DNA from: GCA-003244245 sp036521655
Lineage (GTDB): Bacteria > Actinomycetota > Actinomycetes > Mycobacteriales > Pseudonocardiaceae
Assembly: GCA_036521655.1 (NCBI GenBank)
Contig: DATDHI010000391.1
Location: 1-9,259, forward strand
Length of the DNA stretch: 9,259 nucleotides
Direction: 5' to 3'
The notes under the pieces were generated by a model, which saw only the letters and a list, made by a program, of their open reading frames with translations, did not search any database and was not told the DNA's origin. Each line of letters begins with the position of its first letter. The stretch's first letter is position 1. The position numbers and the translations under genes were made by a program. This document shows, in pieces, positions 1 through 5,617 of the stretch.

Positions 1-51
1 TGTGTTTGTTGGCCCGCCGATTCCTCCGGCGGGCACGTTCATGTTCGGCAT
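1..51 (-). CDS. N-terminal 17 codons of an unidentified gene, probably RNase E/G by synteny (partial)
   Basis: The minus strand carries a strong ribosome-binding site, GGAGGAG at 62-56, four bases before an ATG at 51-49. The frame stays open to the window edge and reads MPNMNVPAGGIGGPTNT. Such a Gly/Pro-rich start carries no recognisable domain. In many actinobacteria the DUF2344 gene is followed by the ribonuclease E/G gene, whose N-terminus is long and disordered, so rne is my inference from neighbourhood and not from the residues. It lies 199 bp downstream of the DUF2344 stop on the same strand, so it may have its own promoter and a long 5' leader. The GC-rich hairpin at 12-34 falls inside this reading frame. 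Confidence 0.45.
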   Translation of the reverse strand, partial: MPNMNVPAGGIGGPTNT

Positions 52-250
52 TCAGCTCCTCCAGCCCCCGGGCGCGTCCCGAATGTCGAGACGCGGCCGC
101 ACAGGGGCCCTGTGCGTTATCCGCCGCCGAGCCCGGCGACGGCAATCCTGTATTCCACCGGCAGCTCCCCGGTTCGGAGCGGTCAACCGGCGTGTCCCGC
201 GACACCGTGCTGATCCGGGCCCGCCGCCGGACCCGCAGCCACCGCCCGGG
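52..250. other. Intergenic region before the left-edge gene
   Basis: About 200 bp lie between the DUF2344 stop codon and the start codon at 51. Open frames across it look like composition artefacts, with no family resemblance and no ribosome-binding site. It holds the 19-bp palindrome at 98-116 and the ribosome-binding site at 56-62. A TTGACC hexamer occurs on the minus strand at 186-181 but no convincing -10 hexamer lies 16-19 bp downstream of it, so I do not call a promoter. The most likely content is the terminator region of DUF2344 and the leader of the next gene. Confidence 0.5.
98..116. repeat. Perfect 9-bp palindrome with 1-nt centre (operator or hairpin)
   Basis: CGCACAGGGGCCCTGTGCG is a perfect inverted repeat with arms at 98-106 and 108-116. 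It lies 47 bp upstream of the start codon at 51 on the minus strand and 134 bp beyond the DUF2344 stop. With such a short centre it looks more like a dimeric repressor site than a normal hairpin, though an RNA stem with a 3-nt loop is possible. There is no U-tract after it on either strand, so a classical intrinsic terminator is not supported. Confidence 0.5.
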
Positions 251-994
251 CTACGCCCGATCCGGAGCGAGCGGATCAACGAGACCCCCGTCGTCGTCGA
301 GCCGGCCTTGCGCCATCCGTATGGCCTTCACAGGCACCGGCGGACAAAGTCCGGCGACGACGCCGAGCGCGCTCAGCACATCGTCGGGTCTTACCGCAGG
401 GCTAACCTGCCGCACGACCGCGGTCAGTATCCCACACTTGGTGAACTGATCGGGAACGGGAGGCGACGCTGGGCGATCCTCGACCTCCAACGAGACGATC
501 GCCGCCCGCGCATCGAGCATGCGCCGCCCGTCCTTGGTGACCCGCTGGACCAGCAGCTCCGGGGCGGCGAGCAGCGCCGCGGCGGCCTGGCGCAGCTGCT
601 CCGCATCCACCCCGGGGATCTCGATGCGCCACCTGCTGGCCTGCACCCGATCGGCGAGTCCGCCGGACCCGGCCAGCACCCCTTCGAGCACGGCGAGCCC
701 CTCAGGCAAGGCAGCGTCGAGTTCGGCGCGCACGACCTCGGGATCGACCTGGGCAACAAGCTGGATCTCGACGTACTCCGCCTCGCTGGCCACTCCGGTG
801 GGCGCCGCGCCCACCCAGGAGACCTTCGGATGCGGGTGGTAGCCCTGCGAGTACGCCATCGGCAGACCAGCCCGGCGCAGCGCCCGCTCGAAGGCTCTGG
901 CGACGTCCCGGTGTGAGGTGAATCGCAGCTTTCCACGCTTGGCGTAGCGCAGCCGCACCTTGCAGACCGGGGCGGCGGAGGGATTGGGCTGCAT
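251..994 (-). CDS. TIGR03936/DUF2344 family protein (radical SAM-linked)
   Basis: 247 residues, the usual size for a free-standing DUF2344 protein. The N-terminal half carries the family hallmarks: a KRGKLRFTSHRD segment (residues 19-30), ERALRRAGLP (36-45) and YSQGYHPHPK (48-57), followed by SEAEYVEIQL. The biochemical role of the family is not established. It is found beside, or fused to, the TIGR03960 radical SAM protein and near the RNase E/G gene, so a role in RNA or ribosome maturation is often supposed. I chose the ATG at 994-992 because AGGGGAG sits 4-5 nt before it; a GTG immediately upstream (997-995) is the alternative and adds one residue. Here the gene is separated from its radical SAM partner (2508-4472) by an opposite-strand peptidase gene and therefore needs its own promoter, probably in 995-1060. 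Stop TAG at 253-251. Confidence 0.93.
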   Translation of the reverse strand: MQPNPSAAPVCKVRLRYAKRGKLRFTSHRDVARAFERALRRAGLPMAYSQGYHPHPKVSWVGAAPTGVASEAEYVEIQLVAQVDPEVVRAELDAALPEGLAVLEGVLAGSGGLADRVQASRWRIEIPGVDAEQLRQAAAALLAAPELLVQRVTKDGRRMLDARAAIVSLEVEDRPASPPVPDQFTKCGILTAVVRQVSPAVRPDDVLSALGVVAGLCPPVPVKAIRMAQGRLDDDGGLVDPLAPDRA

Positions 995-1003
995 CACGCT
1001 CCC

Positions 1004-1049
1004 CTCGTGAGTGGGAAACAGTGTTATAGCACCGAATGCCGCTCACGAG
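1004..1049. promoter_or_regulatory. Divergent promoter region with inverted repeat CTCGTGAG / CTCACGAG
   Basis: The 109-bp gap between the DUF2344 and subtilase start codons must drive both genes. On the minus strand TATAAC at 1028-1023 resembles a -10 hexamer about 28 nt before the DUF2344 ATG. On the plus strand TATGGT at 1060-1065 fits the actinobacterial TANNNT pattern for the subtilase. An 8-bp inverted repeat, CTCGTGAG at 1004-1011 and CTCACGAG at 1042-1049, flanks the DUF2344 -10, and its right arm lies where the subtilase -35/spacer would be. No good -35 hexamers are seen. A shared operator is an inference. Confidence 0.35.
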
Positions 1050-1103
1050 TGCTCTGCACTATGGTCACGGCGTCGGTGTCCCCGTCCATACTGGAGGCTG
1101 CGG

Positions 1104-2570
1104 GTGATTCTCCGTCTTCTGCGGGTCGCCGCAGCCGTCGGAGTTGTGCTCGCCCTTGCCGGGCCGCCGAGCCCCATGGCCGGCCACCCGCCGTCGGCGG
1201 GCTGCGCCTCAGCCGGGCCGCTGTTGCGCTATGTCGTGCTGTTCGACGCTCAGACACCCGAGCCGGGGGCTACCCAAGCGATCCGAGCGGCGTGCGGCAC
1301 CAGCACCGCGTACTACCCGCAGATCGGCGTCGCGGTCGTCACCTCCGCCGATCCGGGGTTCGCCACCCGATTCGGCACCGCCCGCGCCTACAGCGCCCAG
1401 GGGGAGGCGCCGGCCGCCCCACAGCGGCCCGTGGTGCGGCTGGCGCCTGCCGCTGCGGCGCAGGTGCTGAGTACTGACCGTACGGCCGAGCAGTGGGACA
1501 TGGATCTGATCGGTGCTCCGCAGGCCCGGAAAATCAACCGGGGCAGCCCGGCGGTGCTCGTCGGGGTTCTGGACTCCGGGATCGACGCCACCCACCCCGA
1601 CCTGGCCGCCGCCATCGACCCCACCCGATCGGCCGGTTGCCTGACTGGCAAGCCCGACCAGAGGGCCGACGCGTGGAGCCCGACCACGTCCCCGCACGGC
1701 ACCCACGTGGCCGGGACAATCGCCGCGGCCGACGACGGCCACGGCATCACCGGGGTGGCTCCCGGGGTCCGGCTGGCCTCGGTGAAGGTGGTGGACGACG
1801 ACGGCTTCGTCTATCCCGAGTCCGTCGTCTGCGGCTTCATGTGGGCCGCCCAGCAGCGGATGCGGATCGCCAACAGCAGCTACTTCGTCGACCCGTGGCT
1901 GCTGACCTGCTCCAGCGTGCCGGGTCAGGCGGTGGCTCACGAGGCCGTCCGGCGGGCGGTGCAGTACGCGACGGCCCGCGGAGTGCTCAGCGTCGCCGCC
2001 GCCGGCAACGAGCGGATGGATCTGGCCAATCCCTGGCAGGACCTGCGCAGCCCCGACAACGCACCCCACCCGAGGCCGCGCCTGGTGGACCGGCACTGCG
2101 AGGTGCTACCCGCCCAGCTGCCCGGAGTGGTCGCGGTGTCCGCGGTCGGCGCGCAGCGAGTCAAATCCGGGTACAGCTCCTACGGGCTGGGCGTAGTCGC
2201 GGTGACCGCCCCGGGCGGGGACAGCGGGCAGCAACCGCGGGTGTCCCCCAACGGGTGCGTGCTGTCCACCATCCCCGGCGGGTACGGCTACGCCTGCGGC
2301 ACGTCCATGGCTGCGCCGCACGTGTCCGGCGTGGCCGCACTGCTGGCCTCCTCCCGGCCCGAGGCCGGCCCTGAGGAGCTGGCCGCCCTGCTCCGCCAGC
2401 AGGCCGACCCGCTGCCCTGCCCGGTTCGCGACGCCGCCTGCGTGGGTGACACCGAAAACGGGTTCTACGGCCACGGACTGGTGGATGCACTGATGGCAGT
2501 GACCGGCTCAGGGCGCGGCGGGGTCGCCCCAGCCGCCGGGGCTGATCGGGCTGACCGGGCTGATCGGTAG
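1104..2570 (+). CDS. Secreted subtilisin-like serine protease (peptidase family S8)
   Basis: 488 residues. The GTG at 1104 is chosen over an in-frame GTG at 1011 because GGAGG at 1093-1097 lies 6 nt before it and because it gives a normal signal peptide at once: a short basic start (ILRLLR), a hydrophobic stretch and a likely cut near SPMA, residue 26. Residues about 40-93 look like an I9-type propeptide. The catalytic triad is complete: D157 in GVLDSGID, H198 in PHGTHVAGT, S401 in GTSMAAPHVSG, with oxyanion N302 in AAGNE. Ten cysteines remain after the predicted cut, suggesting disulfides and an extracellular life. It resembles mycosins in layout but lacks their C-terminal membrane anchor and no type VII secretion genes are near, so a freely secreted protease is more likely. 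The last residues (ADRADRADR) come from a 9-nt tandem repeat and overlap the radical SAM gene. Confidence 0.93.
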   Translation: MILRLLRVAAAVGVVLALAGPPSPMAGHPPSAGCASAGPLLRYVVLFDAQTPEPGATQAIRAACGTSTAYYPQIGVAVVTSADPGFATRFGTARAYSAQGEAPAAPQRPVVRLAPAAAAQVLSTDRTAEQWDMDLIGAPQARKINRGSPAVLVGVLDSGIDATHPDLAAAIDPTRSAGCLTGKPDQRADAWSPTTSPHGTHVAGTIAAADDGHGITGVAPGVRLASVKVVDDDGFVYPESVVCGFMWAAQQRMRIANSSYFVDPWLLTCSSVPGQAVAHEAVRRAVQYATARGVLSVAAAGNERMDLANPWQDLRSPDNAPHPRPRLVDRHCEVLPAQLPGVVAVSAVGAQRVKSGYSSYGLGVVAVTAPGGDSGQQPRVSPNGCVLSTIPGGYGYACGTSMAAPHVSGVAALLASSRPEAGPEELAALLRQQADPLPCPVRDAACVGDTENGFYGHGLVDALMAVTGSGRGGVAPAAGADRADRADR

Positions 2571-4472
2571 CAGCGCCCGGCCGCTGGGTCCGACCTGGAT
2601 GTCGGTGCCCATCGACGGGCAGACCCCGCAGTCGAAGCACGGGGTCCACCGGCAGTCATCCTGCTCGCGGCCGGCCAGCGCGTCGCGCCAGTCATCCCAG
2701 AGCCACTCCTTGTCCAGGCCCGCGTCCAGGTGGTCCCAGGGCAGCACCTCGTCGCGACCGCGTTCACGGGTGGTGAACCACTCCAGGGACACCCCCTGTG
2801 GGGTCAGCTCTTCCTGGCAAGCCCTGACCCACCGGTCGTAGCTGAAATGCTCGCTCCACCCGTCGAACCGGCCACCGTCGCGCCACACCCGCTCGATCAC
2901 CCGGCCGACCCGCCGGTCGCCGCGGGAGAGCAGCCCCTCGATCTGCGAGGGCTTGCCGTCGTGGTAACGCATGCCGACGTGGCGGCCGATCTTGCGGTCA
3001 CTATTGATCTCCGCGCGGAGTTTCCGGAGCCGGTCGTCGACGACGTCGGGATGCTCCTGAGCGGCCCACTGGAACGGGGTGTGCGGCTTGGGCACGAAGG
3101 CGCCGATCGAGATCGTGCACCGGATGTCCAAGCTGGCACTGGCTTCCCGACCGGCCCGGATCACGCGGTGCGCCAGCCGCGCGATCTGCAGCACGTCCTC
3201 ATCGGTCTCGGTGGGCAGGCCGCACATGAAGTACAGCTTCACCTGCCGCCAGCCCGCGCCGAATGCGGTGGAGACGGTGCGGATGAGGTCCTCCTCGGAC
3301 ACCATCTTGTTGATCACCCGACGGATCCGCTCGGAGCCGCCCTCGGGGGCGAACGTCAGGCCGGAGCGCCGGCCGTTGCGGGAGATCTCGTTGGCGAGAT
3401 CGACGTTGAAGGCGTCCACCCGGGTCGAGGGCAGGCTCAGGCTGGTGCCGGTGCCCTCGTAGCGGTCGGCCAGGCCCTTGGTGATCTCGCCGATCTCGGA
3501 GTGGTCCGCGCTGGACAGCGACAGCAGCCCGACCTCGCTGAACCCGCTGGCGGTGAGGCCGCGCTGGACCATCTCCCCGATGCCCTCGATGGACCGTTCC
3601 CGCACTGGGCGAGTGATCATCCCGGCCTGGCAGAACCGGCAGCCGCGGGTACAGCCGCGGAAGATCTCCACGCTCATCCGCTCGTGCACGCTCTCCGCGA
3701 CCGGCACCAGCGGTTGCTTGGGGTAGGGCCACTCATCCAGGTCCATGGTGGTGCGTTTGGACACTCGCTGAGGGATGCTGGTGCCCGTCGGGGTGACCTG
3801 CTCGATCGGGCCGTCTTCCTGGTAGTGCACCTGGTAGCGGCTCGGCACGTAGACGCCGCTTGTCCCGGCCAGCCGGTCCAGCAGTTCCTCGCGGCCACCG
3901 GGGCATCCCTGAGCCTTCCACTGCCGCACGACCGCAGTGATCTCCAGTACCGCCTCCTCACCGTCACCCAGAACGGCGGCATCCACGAAGTCGGCGATCG
4001 GCTCCGGATTGAACGCGGCGTGCCCCCCGGCGATCACGACGGGGTGGTCGTCGGTTCTTTGTGCCGCGTGCAGCGGGATCCCGGCGAGGTCCAGCGCGGT
4101 GAGCAGGTTGGTGTAGCCGAGTTCGGTGGCGAAGGAGACCCCGAGCAGGTCAAACGCTCCCACTGGCCGGTGTGACTCCACGGTGAACTGCGGTACACCG
4201 CGCTCGCGCATCAGCTCCTCGAGATCCGGCCACACCGCGTAGGTCCGCTCGGCGAGGACGTCGGGCTGCTCGTTGAGCACCTCGTAGAGGATCATAATTC
4301 CCTGGTTGGGCAGCCCGACCTCGTAGGCGTCCGGGTACATCAACGCCCACCGCACCCTGGTGGCGTCCCAGTCCTTCACCGTGGCATTGAGCTCGCCTCC
4401 GACATACTGCACCGGCTTGGAGACCCGCGGCAGCAGCAGCTCGAGCTGCTCGAACACCGACGTAACGCTCAT
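2508..4472 (-). CDS. TIGR03960 family B12-binding-type radical SAM protein
   Basis: 654 residues. The N-terminal part (about 37-180) has the cobalamin-binding-like fold typical of the family, including YPDAYEVGLPNQG and VIAGGHAAFNPEP. The radical SAM core follows, with the 4Fe-4S motif FRGCTRGCRFC giving C274, C278 and C281. The C-terminal tail has a second cysteine group, C607, C612, C615 and C618 (CRWTPCFDCGVC), a likely extra metal site. The substrate is unknown; the usual partner is the DUF2344 protein encoded at 251-994. I chose the ATG at 4472 because homologues begin near MSVTSVFEQLE, and because TACCCT at 4485-4480 lies exactly 7 nt before it with no ribosome-binding site, the pattern of a leaderless transcript. 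The longer frame upstream would read through the inverted repeat and is rejected. Its last 63 nt overlap the opposite-strand subtilase gene. Confidence 0.95.
   Translation of the reverse strand: MSVTSVFEQLELLLPRVSKPVQYVGGELNATVKDWDATRVRWALMYPDAYEVGLPNQGIMILYEVLNEQPDVLAERTYAVWPDLEELMRERGVPQFTVESHRPVGAFDLLGVSFATELGYTNLLTALDLAGIPLHAAQRTDDHPVVIAGGHAAFNPEPIADFVDAAVLGDGEEAVLEITAVVRQWKAQGCPGGREELLDRLAGTSGVYVPSRYQVHYQEDGPIEQVTPTGTSIPQRVSKRTTMDLDEWPYPKQPLVPVAESVHERMSVEIFRGCTRGCRFCQAGMITRPVRERSIEGIGEMVQRGLTASGFSEVGLLSLSSADHSEIGEITKGLADRYEGTGTSLSLPSTRVDAFNVDLANEISRNGRRSGLTFAPEGGSERIRRVINKMVSEEDLIRTVSTAFGAGWRQVKLYFMCGLPTETDEDVLQIARLAHRVIRAGREASASLDIRCTISIGAFVPKPHTPFQWAAQEHPDVVDDRLRKLRAEINSDRKIGRHVGMRYHDGKPSQIEGLLSRGDRRVGRVIERVWRDGGRFDGWSEHFSYDRWVRACQEELTPQGVSLEWFTTRERGRDEVLPWDHLDAGLDKEWLWDDWRDALAGREQDDCRWTPCFDCGVCPSMGTDIQVGPSGRALLPISPVSPISPGGWGDPAAP
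2541..2567 (+). repeat. Three tandem 9-nt repeats in a convergent gene overlap
   Basis: Three copies of GCTGATCGG (middle copy GCTGACCGG) run directly into the subtilase stop codon. On the plus strand they encode ADR three times; on the minus strand they fall in the radical SAM gene and encode a PISPVSPIS stretch. The repeat sits inside the 63-nt stretch (2508-2570) where the two genes overlap tail to tail. Slippage at this repeat would lengthen or shorten both C-termini by three residues without changing either frame. Confidence 0.8.
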
Positions 4473-4479
4473 GCCGGTC

Positions 4480-4485
4480 AGGGTA
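4480..4485 (-). promoter_or_regulatory. Candidate -10 element of a leaderless promoter for the radical SAM gene
   Basis: TACCCT on the minus strand fits TANNNT and is followed by 7 nt (GACCGGC) and the ATG at 4472. That spacing puts the transcription start at or next to the start codon. No Shine-Dalgarno sequence is present. The -35 region would fall at or within the left inverted repeat (4496-4514), so the cassette boundary lies on this promoter. I see no clear -35 hexamer. Confidence 0.5.
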
Positions 4486-4495
4486 GTTGGCCGCC

Positions 4496-4514
4496 CTTCA
4501 AGGACTACCAACCC
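4496..4514 (-). repeat. Left outer inverted repeat (19 bp)
   Basis: CTTCAAGGACTACCAACCC on the plus strand is the exact reverse complement of 5593-5611. The match stops after 19 bp, with the next base differing on both sides. It lies immediately upstream of the radical SAM leaderless promoter. Confidence 0.85.
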
Positions 4515-4536
4515 GCCTCCGGGGCGCCCATAACCG

Positions 4537-4545
4537 CTACCAACC
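4537..4545 (-). repeat. Left inner copy of the repeat core
   Basis: CTACCAACC repeats the core found in the outer copy at 4505-4513, 32 bp further in. The remaining bases of the motif are not conserved here. The corresponding inner copy at the right end has the same 32-bp offset, which argues against chance. Confidence 0.6.
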
Positions 4546-4561
4546 TGCAGCGCACTGCGAC

Positions 4562-4591
4562 GGTTATCCACAAGTGGGGTGGTTATCCACA
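4562..4591 (+). promoter_or_regulatory. Two direct TTATCCACA (DnaA-box-like) sites
   Basis: GGTTATCCACA occurs exactly twice, at 4562-4572 and 4581-4591, with starts 19 bp apart in the same orientation. Each contains TTATCCACA, the classical DnaA-box consensus of E. coli; actinobacterial boxes often prefer TTGTCCACA. They lie 53-82 bp before the ATG of the nuclease gene. The first box is also the right arm of a 7-bp inverted repeat, ATAACCG (4530-4536) and CGGTTAT (4561-4567). They could be DnaA sites or operator sites for the gene's own winged-helix domain. Confidence 0.5.
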
Positions 4592-4643
4592 GCACGGTCT
4601 GGTGCCGGTTGGCGCTGAGCAAGCTGTGCGCCACGCTGCATCT

Positions 4644-5546
4644 ATGCACGAGTGGTGGATTTCCCTGCTGGAGCCGGACGGGCTCCTGTTGCGCGAACGA
4701 GCGCTGGCCGTCGTCGACCCAGATGACCTGCTCACGGCCTTACGCGCCGGGCGGCTGCGGCGAGTCCAACGCGGCATCTATCTACCCAGACGTGTCGAGG
4801 CGACCCCGCCGGTGCTGGCCCGGGCCGCGCTGCTCAGCTCGGGTGCAGTGGGCGCGGTGCCCAGTCACGCGACCGCGGCGCGAGTGCACCGGATCGCGGT
4901 GCCGGACGAACACCGCCCACAGCACGTGACAGTGGCTCGGGAGCAGCGTCGCCGCAATCGCCGCGACCTGCACTTCCACACCCGATCGATCGGCTGCGGG
5001 GAGGTGGAGAGGTGCGACGGTGTGCCAGTCACCTCGGTAGCTCGGACGTTGGCCGACCTGGCGACCAGTCTGGCGCGGCTGCCCGCCGCGTGGGCGATGG
5101 ACGATGCTCTACGGCGACGGCTGTGCGCCAAGTCCGACGTCATCGCAGTCATCCAGCGGTGGCGCGGCGGTGTCGGCTGCGCGCGGGCCTGCGACCGGCT
5201 GGACGAGGCAGATGGGGTCGCAGAGTCAATCCTCGAGACGGCTGGGCGCCTGGTCCTGCGCGACCGCGGCGTGCCGCTGCCGATCCCACAGTACGAGCTC
5301 CGGGCGCTGGATGGCACGCTTGTGGCTCGCCTCGACGGCGCCTACCTGCGCGAGAAGGTGGCCGTGGAGTTCGACGGGGCGGACCCGCACGGCCTGCCCG
5401 AAGCAGTCTTCCGGGATAGGTGGCGGCAGAACGCCCTGCCCGAACTCGGCTGGACTGTGTTGCGCTTCACGTGGTGGGACGTCATGCGCGATCCCGACGA
5501 GGTTGCCGCGAGGGTGCAGCGCACCCTGCGTCGAAGGGCAGCCTGA
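4644..5546 (+). CDS. AbiEi-like winged-helix protein with C-terminal DUF559/Vsr-like endonuclease domain
   Basis: 300 residues from the ATG at 4644. An in-frame GTG at 4602 would add 14 residues; neither has a ribosome-binding site, and I prefer the ATG because MHEWW leads directly into the domain. Residues about 10-50 match the AbiEi antitoxin-type winged helix, ending in RRVQRGIYLPR. The C-terminal third (about 194-290) matches DUF559: ESILETAGRL, then D231 in VARLDGAY, E242 and D244 in VAVEFDG, RDRWRQNALPELGW and VLRFTWWDV. D231 and the E-x-D pair are in the places of the PD-(D/E)XK active site. No AbiEii toxin gene is adjacent, so this is not an ordinary type IV toxin-antitoxin pair. It is the only gene inside the inverted-repeat cassette and faces the opposite way from both neighbours. 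Family assignment is confident; function is not known. Confidence 0.85.
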   Translation: MHEWWISLLEPDGLLLRERALAVVDPDDLLTALRAGRLRRVQRGIYLPRRVEATPPVLARAALLSSGAVGAVPSHATAARVHRIAVPDEHRPQHVTVAREQRRRNRRDLHFHTRSIGCGEVERCDGVPVTSVARTLADLATSLARLPAAWAMDDALRRRLCAKSDVIAVIQRWRGGVGCARACDRLDEADGVAESILETAGRLVLRDRGVPLPIPQYELRALDGTLVARLDGAYLREKVAVEFDGADPHGLPEAVFRDRWRQNALPELGWTVLRFTWWDVMRDPDEVAARVQRTLRRRAA

Positions 5547-5555
5547 GGCCTGCCC
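5536..5555 (+). terminator. Weak hairpin at the end of the nuclease gene
   Basis: GGGCAG (5536-5541) and CTGCCC (5550-5555) can form a 6-bp stem around an 8-nt loop that contains the stop codon. No U-tract follows. It might slow or end transcription between two converging genes, but support is slight. Confidence 0.2.
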
Positions 5556-5560
5556 CCCAA

Positions 5561-5577
5561 GGGTTGGTAGTCGTTGA
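5561..5577 (+). repeat. Right inner copy of the repeat
   Basis: GGGTTGGTAGTCGTTGA differs from the outer copy at one position in 17 (G for C). It starts 32 bp before the outer copy at 5593. It is better conserved than the left inner copy. Confidence 0.8.
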
Positions 5578-5592
5578 CTGCACCGATGAGGG

Positions 5593-5611
5593 GGGTTGGT
5601 AGTCCTTGAAG
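5593..5611 (+). repeat. Right outer inverted repeat (19 bp)
   Basis: GGGTTGGTAGTCCTTGAAG is the exact reverse complement of 4496-4514. It ends 6 bp beyond the stop codon of the ABC permease gene, in the 71-bp gap between the converging nuclease and permease genes. Confidence 0.85.
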
Positions 5612-5617
5612 AGCCAC

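Larger units (their letters stand above)
4496..5611. mobile_element. Putative 1.1-kb cassette bounded by inverted repeats and carrying a nuclease gene
   Basis: Perfect 19-bp inverted repeats (4496-4514 and 5593-5611) bound the AbiEi/DUF559 gene and nothing else. The first 50 bp of each end align at about 39 of 50 positions in inverted orientation, and a second CTACCAACC core occurs 32 bp inward on both sides. The left end lies 23 bp before the radical SAM start and the right end 6 bp after the permease stop, as expected of an insertion between two genes. There is no transposase and I see no clear target-site duplication, so mobility is inferred from architecture only. Alternatives are paired regulatory sites or a recombination boundary. 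Confidence 0.45.

Noticed and set aside
12..34. GCCCGCCG / CGGCGGGC hairpin as a terminator for DUF2344
   Set aside because: No U-tract follows on either strand and it lies within the reading frame that begins at the well-supported ATG at 51.
2..916. Long plus-strand open frame of 304 codons at the left edge
   Set aside because: It is Arg/Pro/Gly-rich with no family resemblance and lies antisense to the clear DUF2344 gene; a composition shadow of high-GC coding DNA.
1011..1103. Upstream GTG start for the subtilase
   Set aside because: It has no ribosome-binding site and would put 31 non-hydrophobic residues before the signal peptide; the GTG at 1104 has GGAGG 6 nt upstream.
1209..2096. 295-codon minus-strand open frame
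   Set aside because: Antisense to the subtilase, whose catalytic motifs are all intact on the plus strand.
1104..2570. Mycosin (type VII secretion protease)
   Set aside because: No C-terminal transmembrane anchor and no ESX genes nearby; a free secreted subtilase fits better.
2730..4175. 481-codon plus-strand open frame
   Set aside because: It is entirely antisense to the radical SAM gene, has no recognisable domain and no ribosome-binding site.
4496..5611. Target-site duplication next to the inverted repeats
   Set aside because: Flanking bases (GCCGCC on the left, AGCCACC on the right) share only scattered positions, so no duplication can be claimed.
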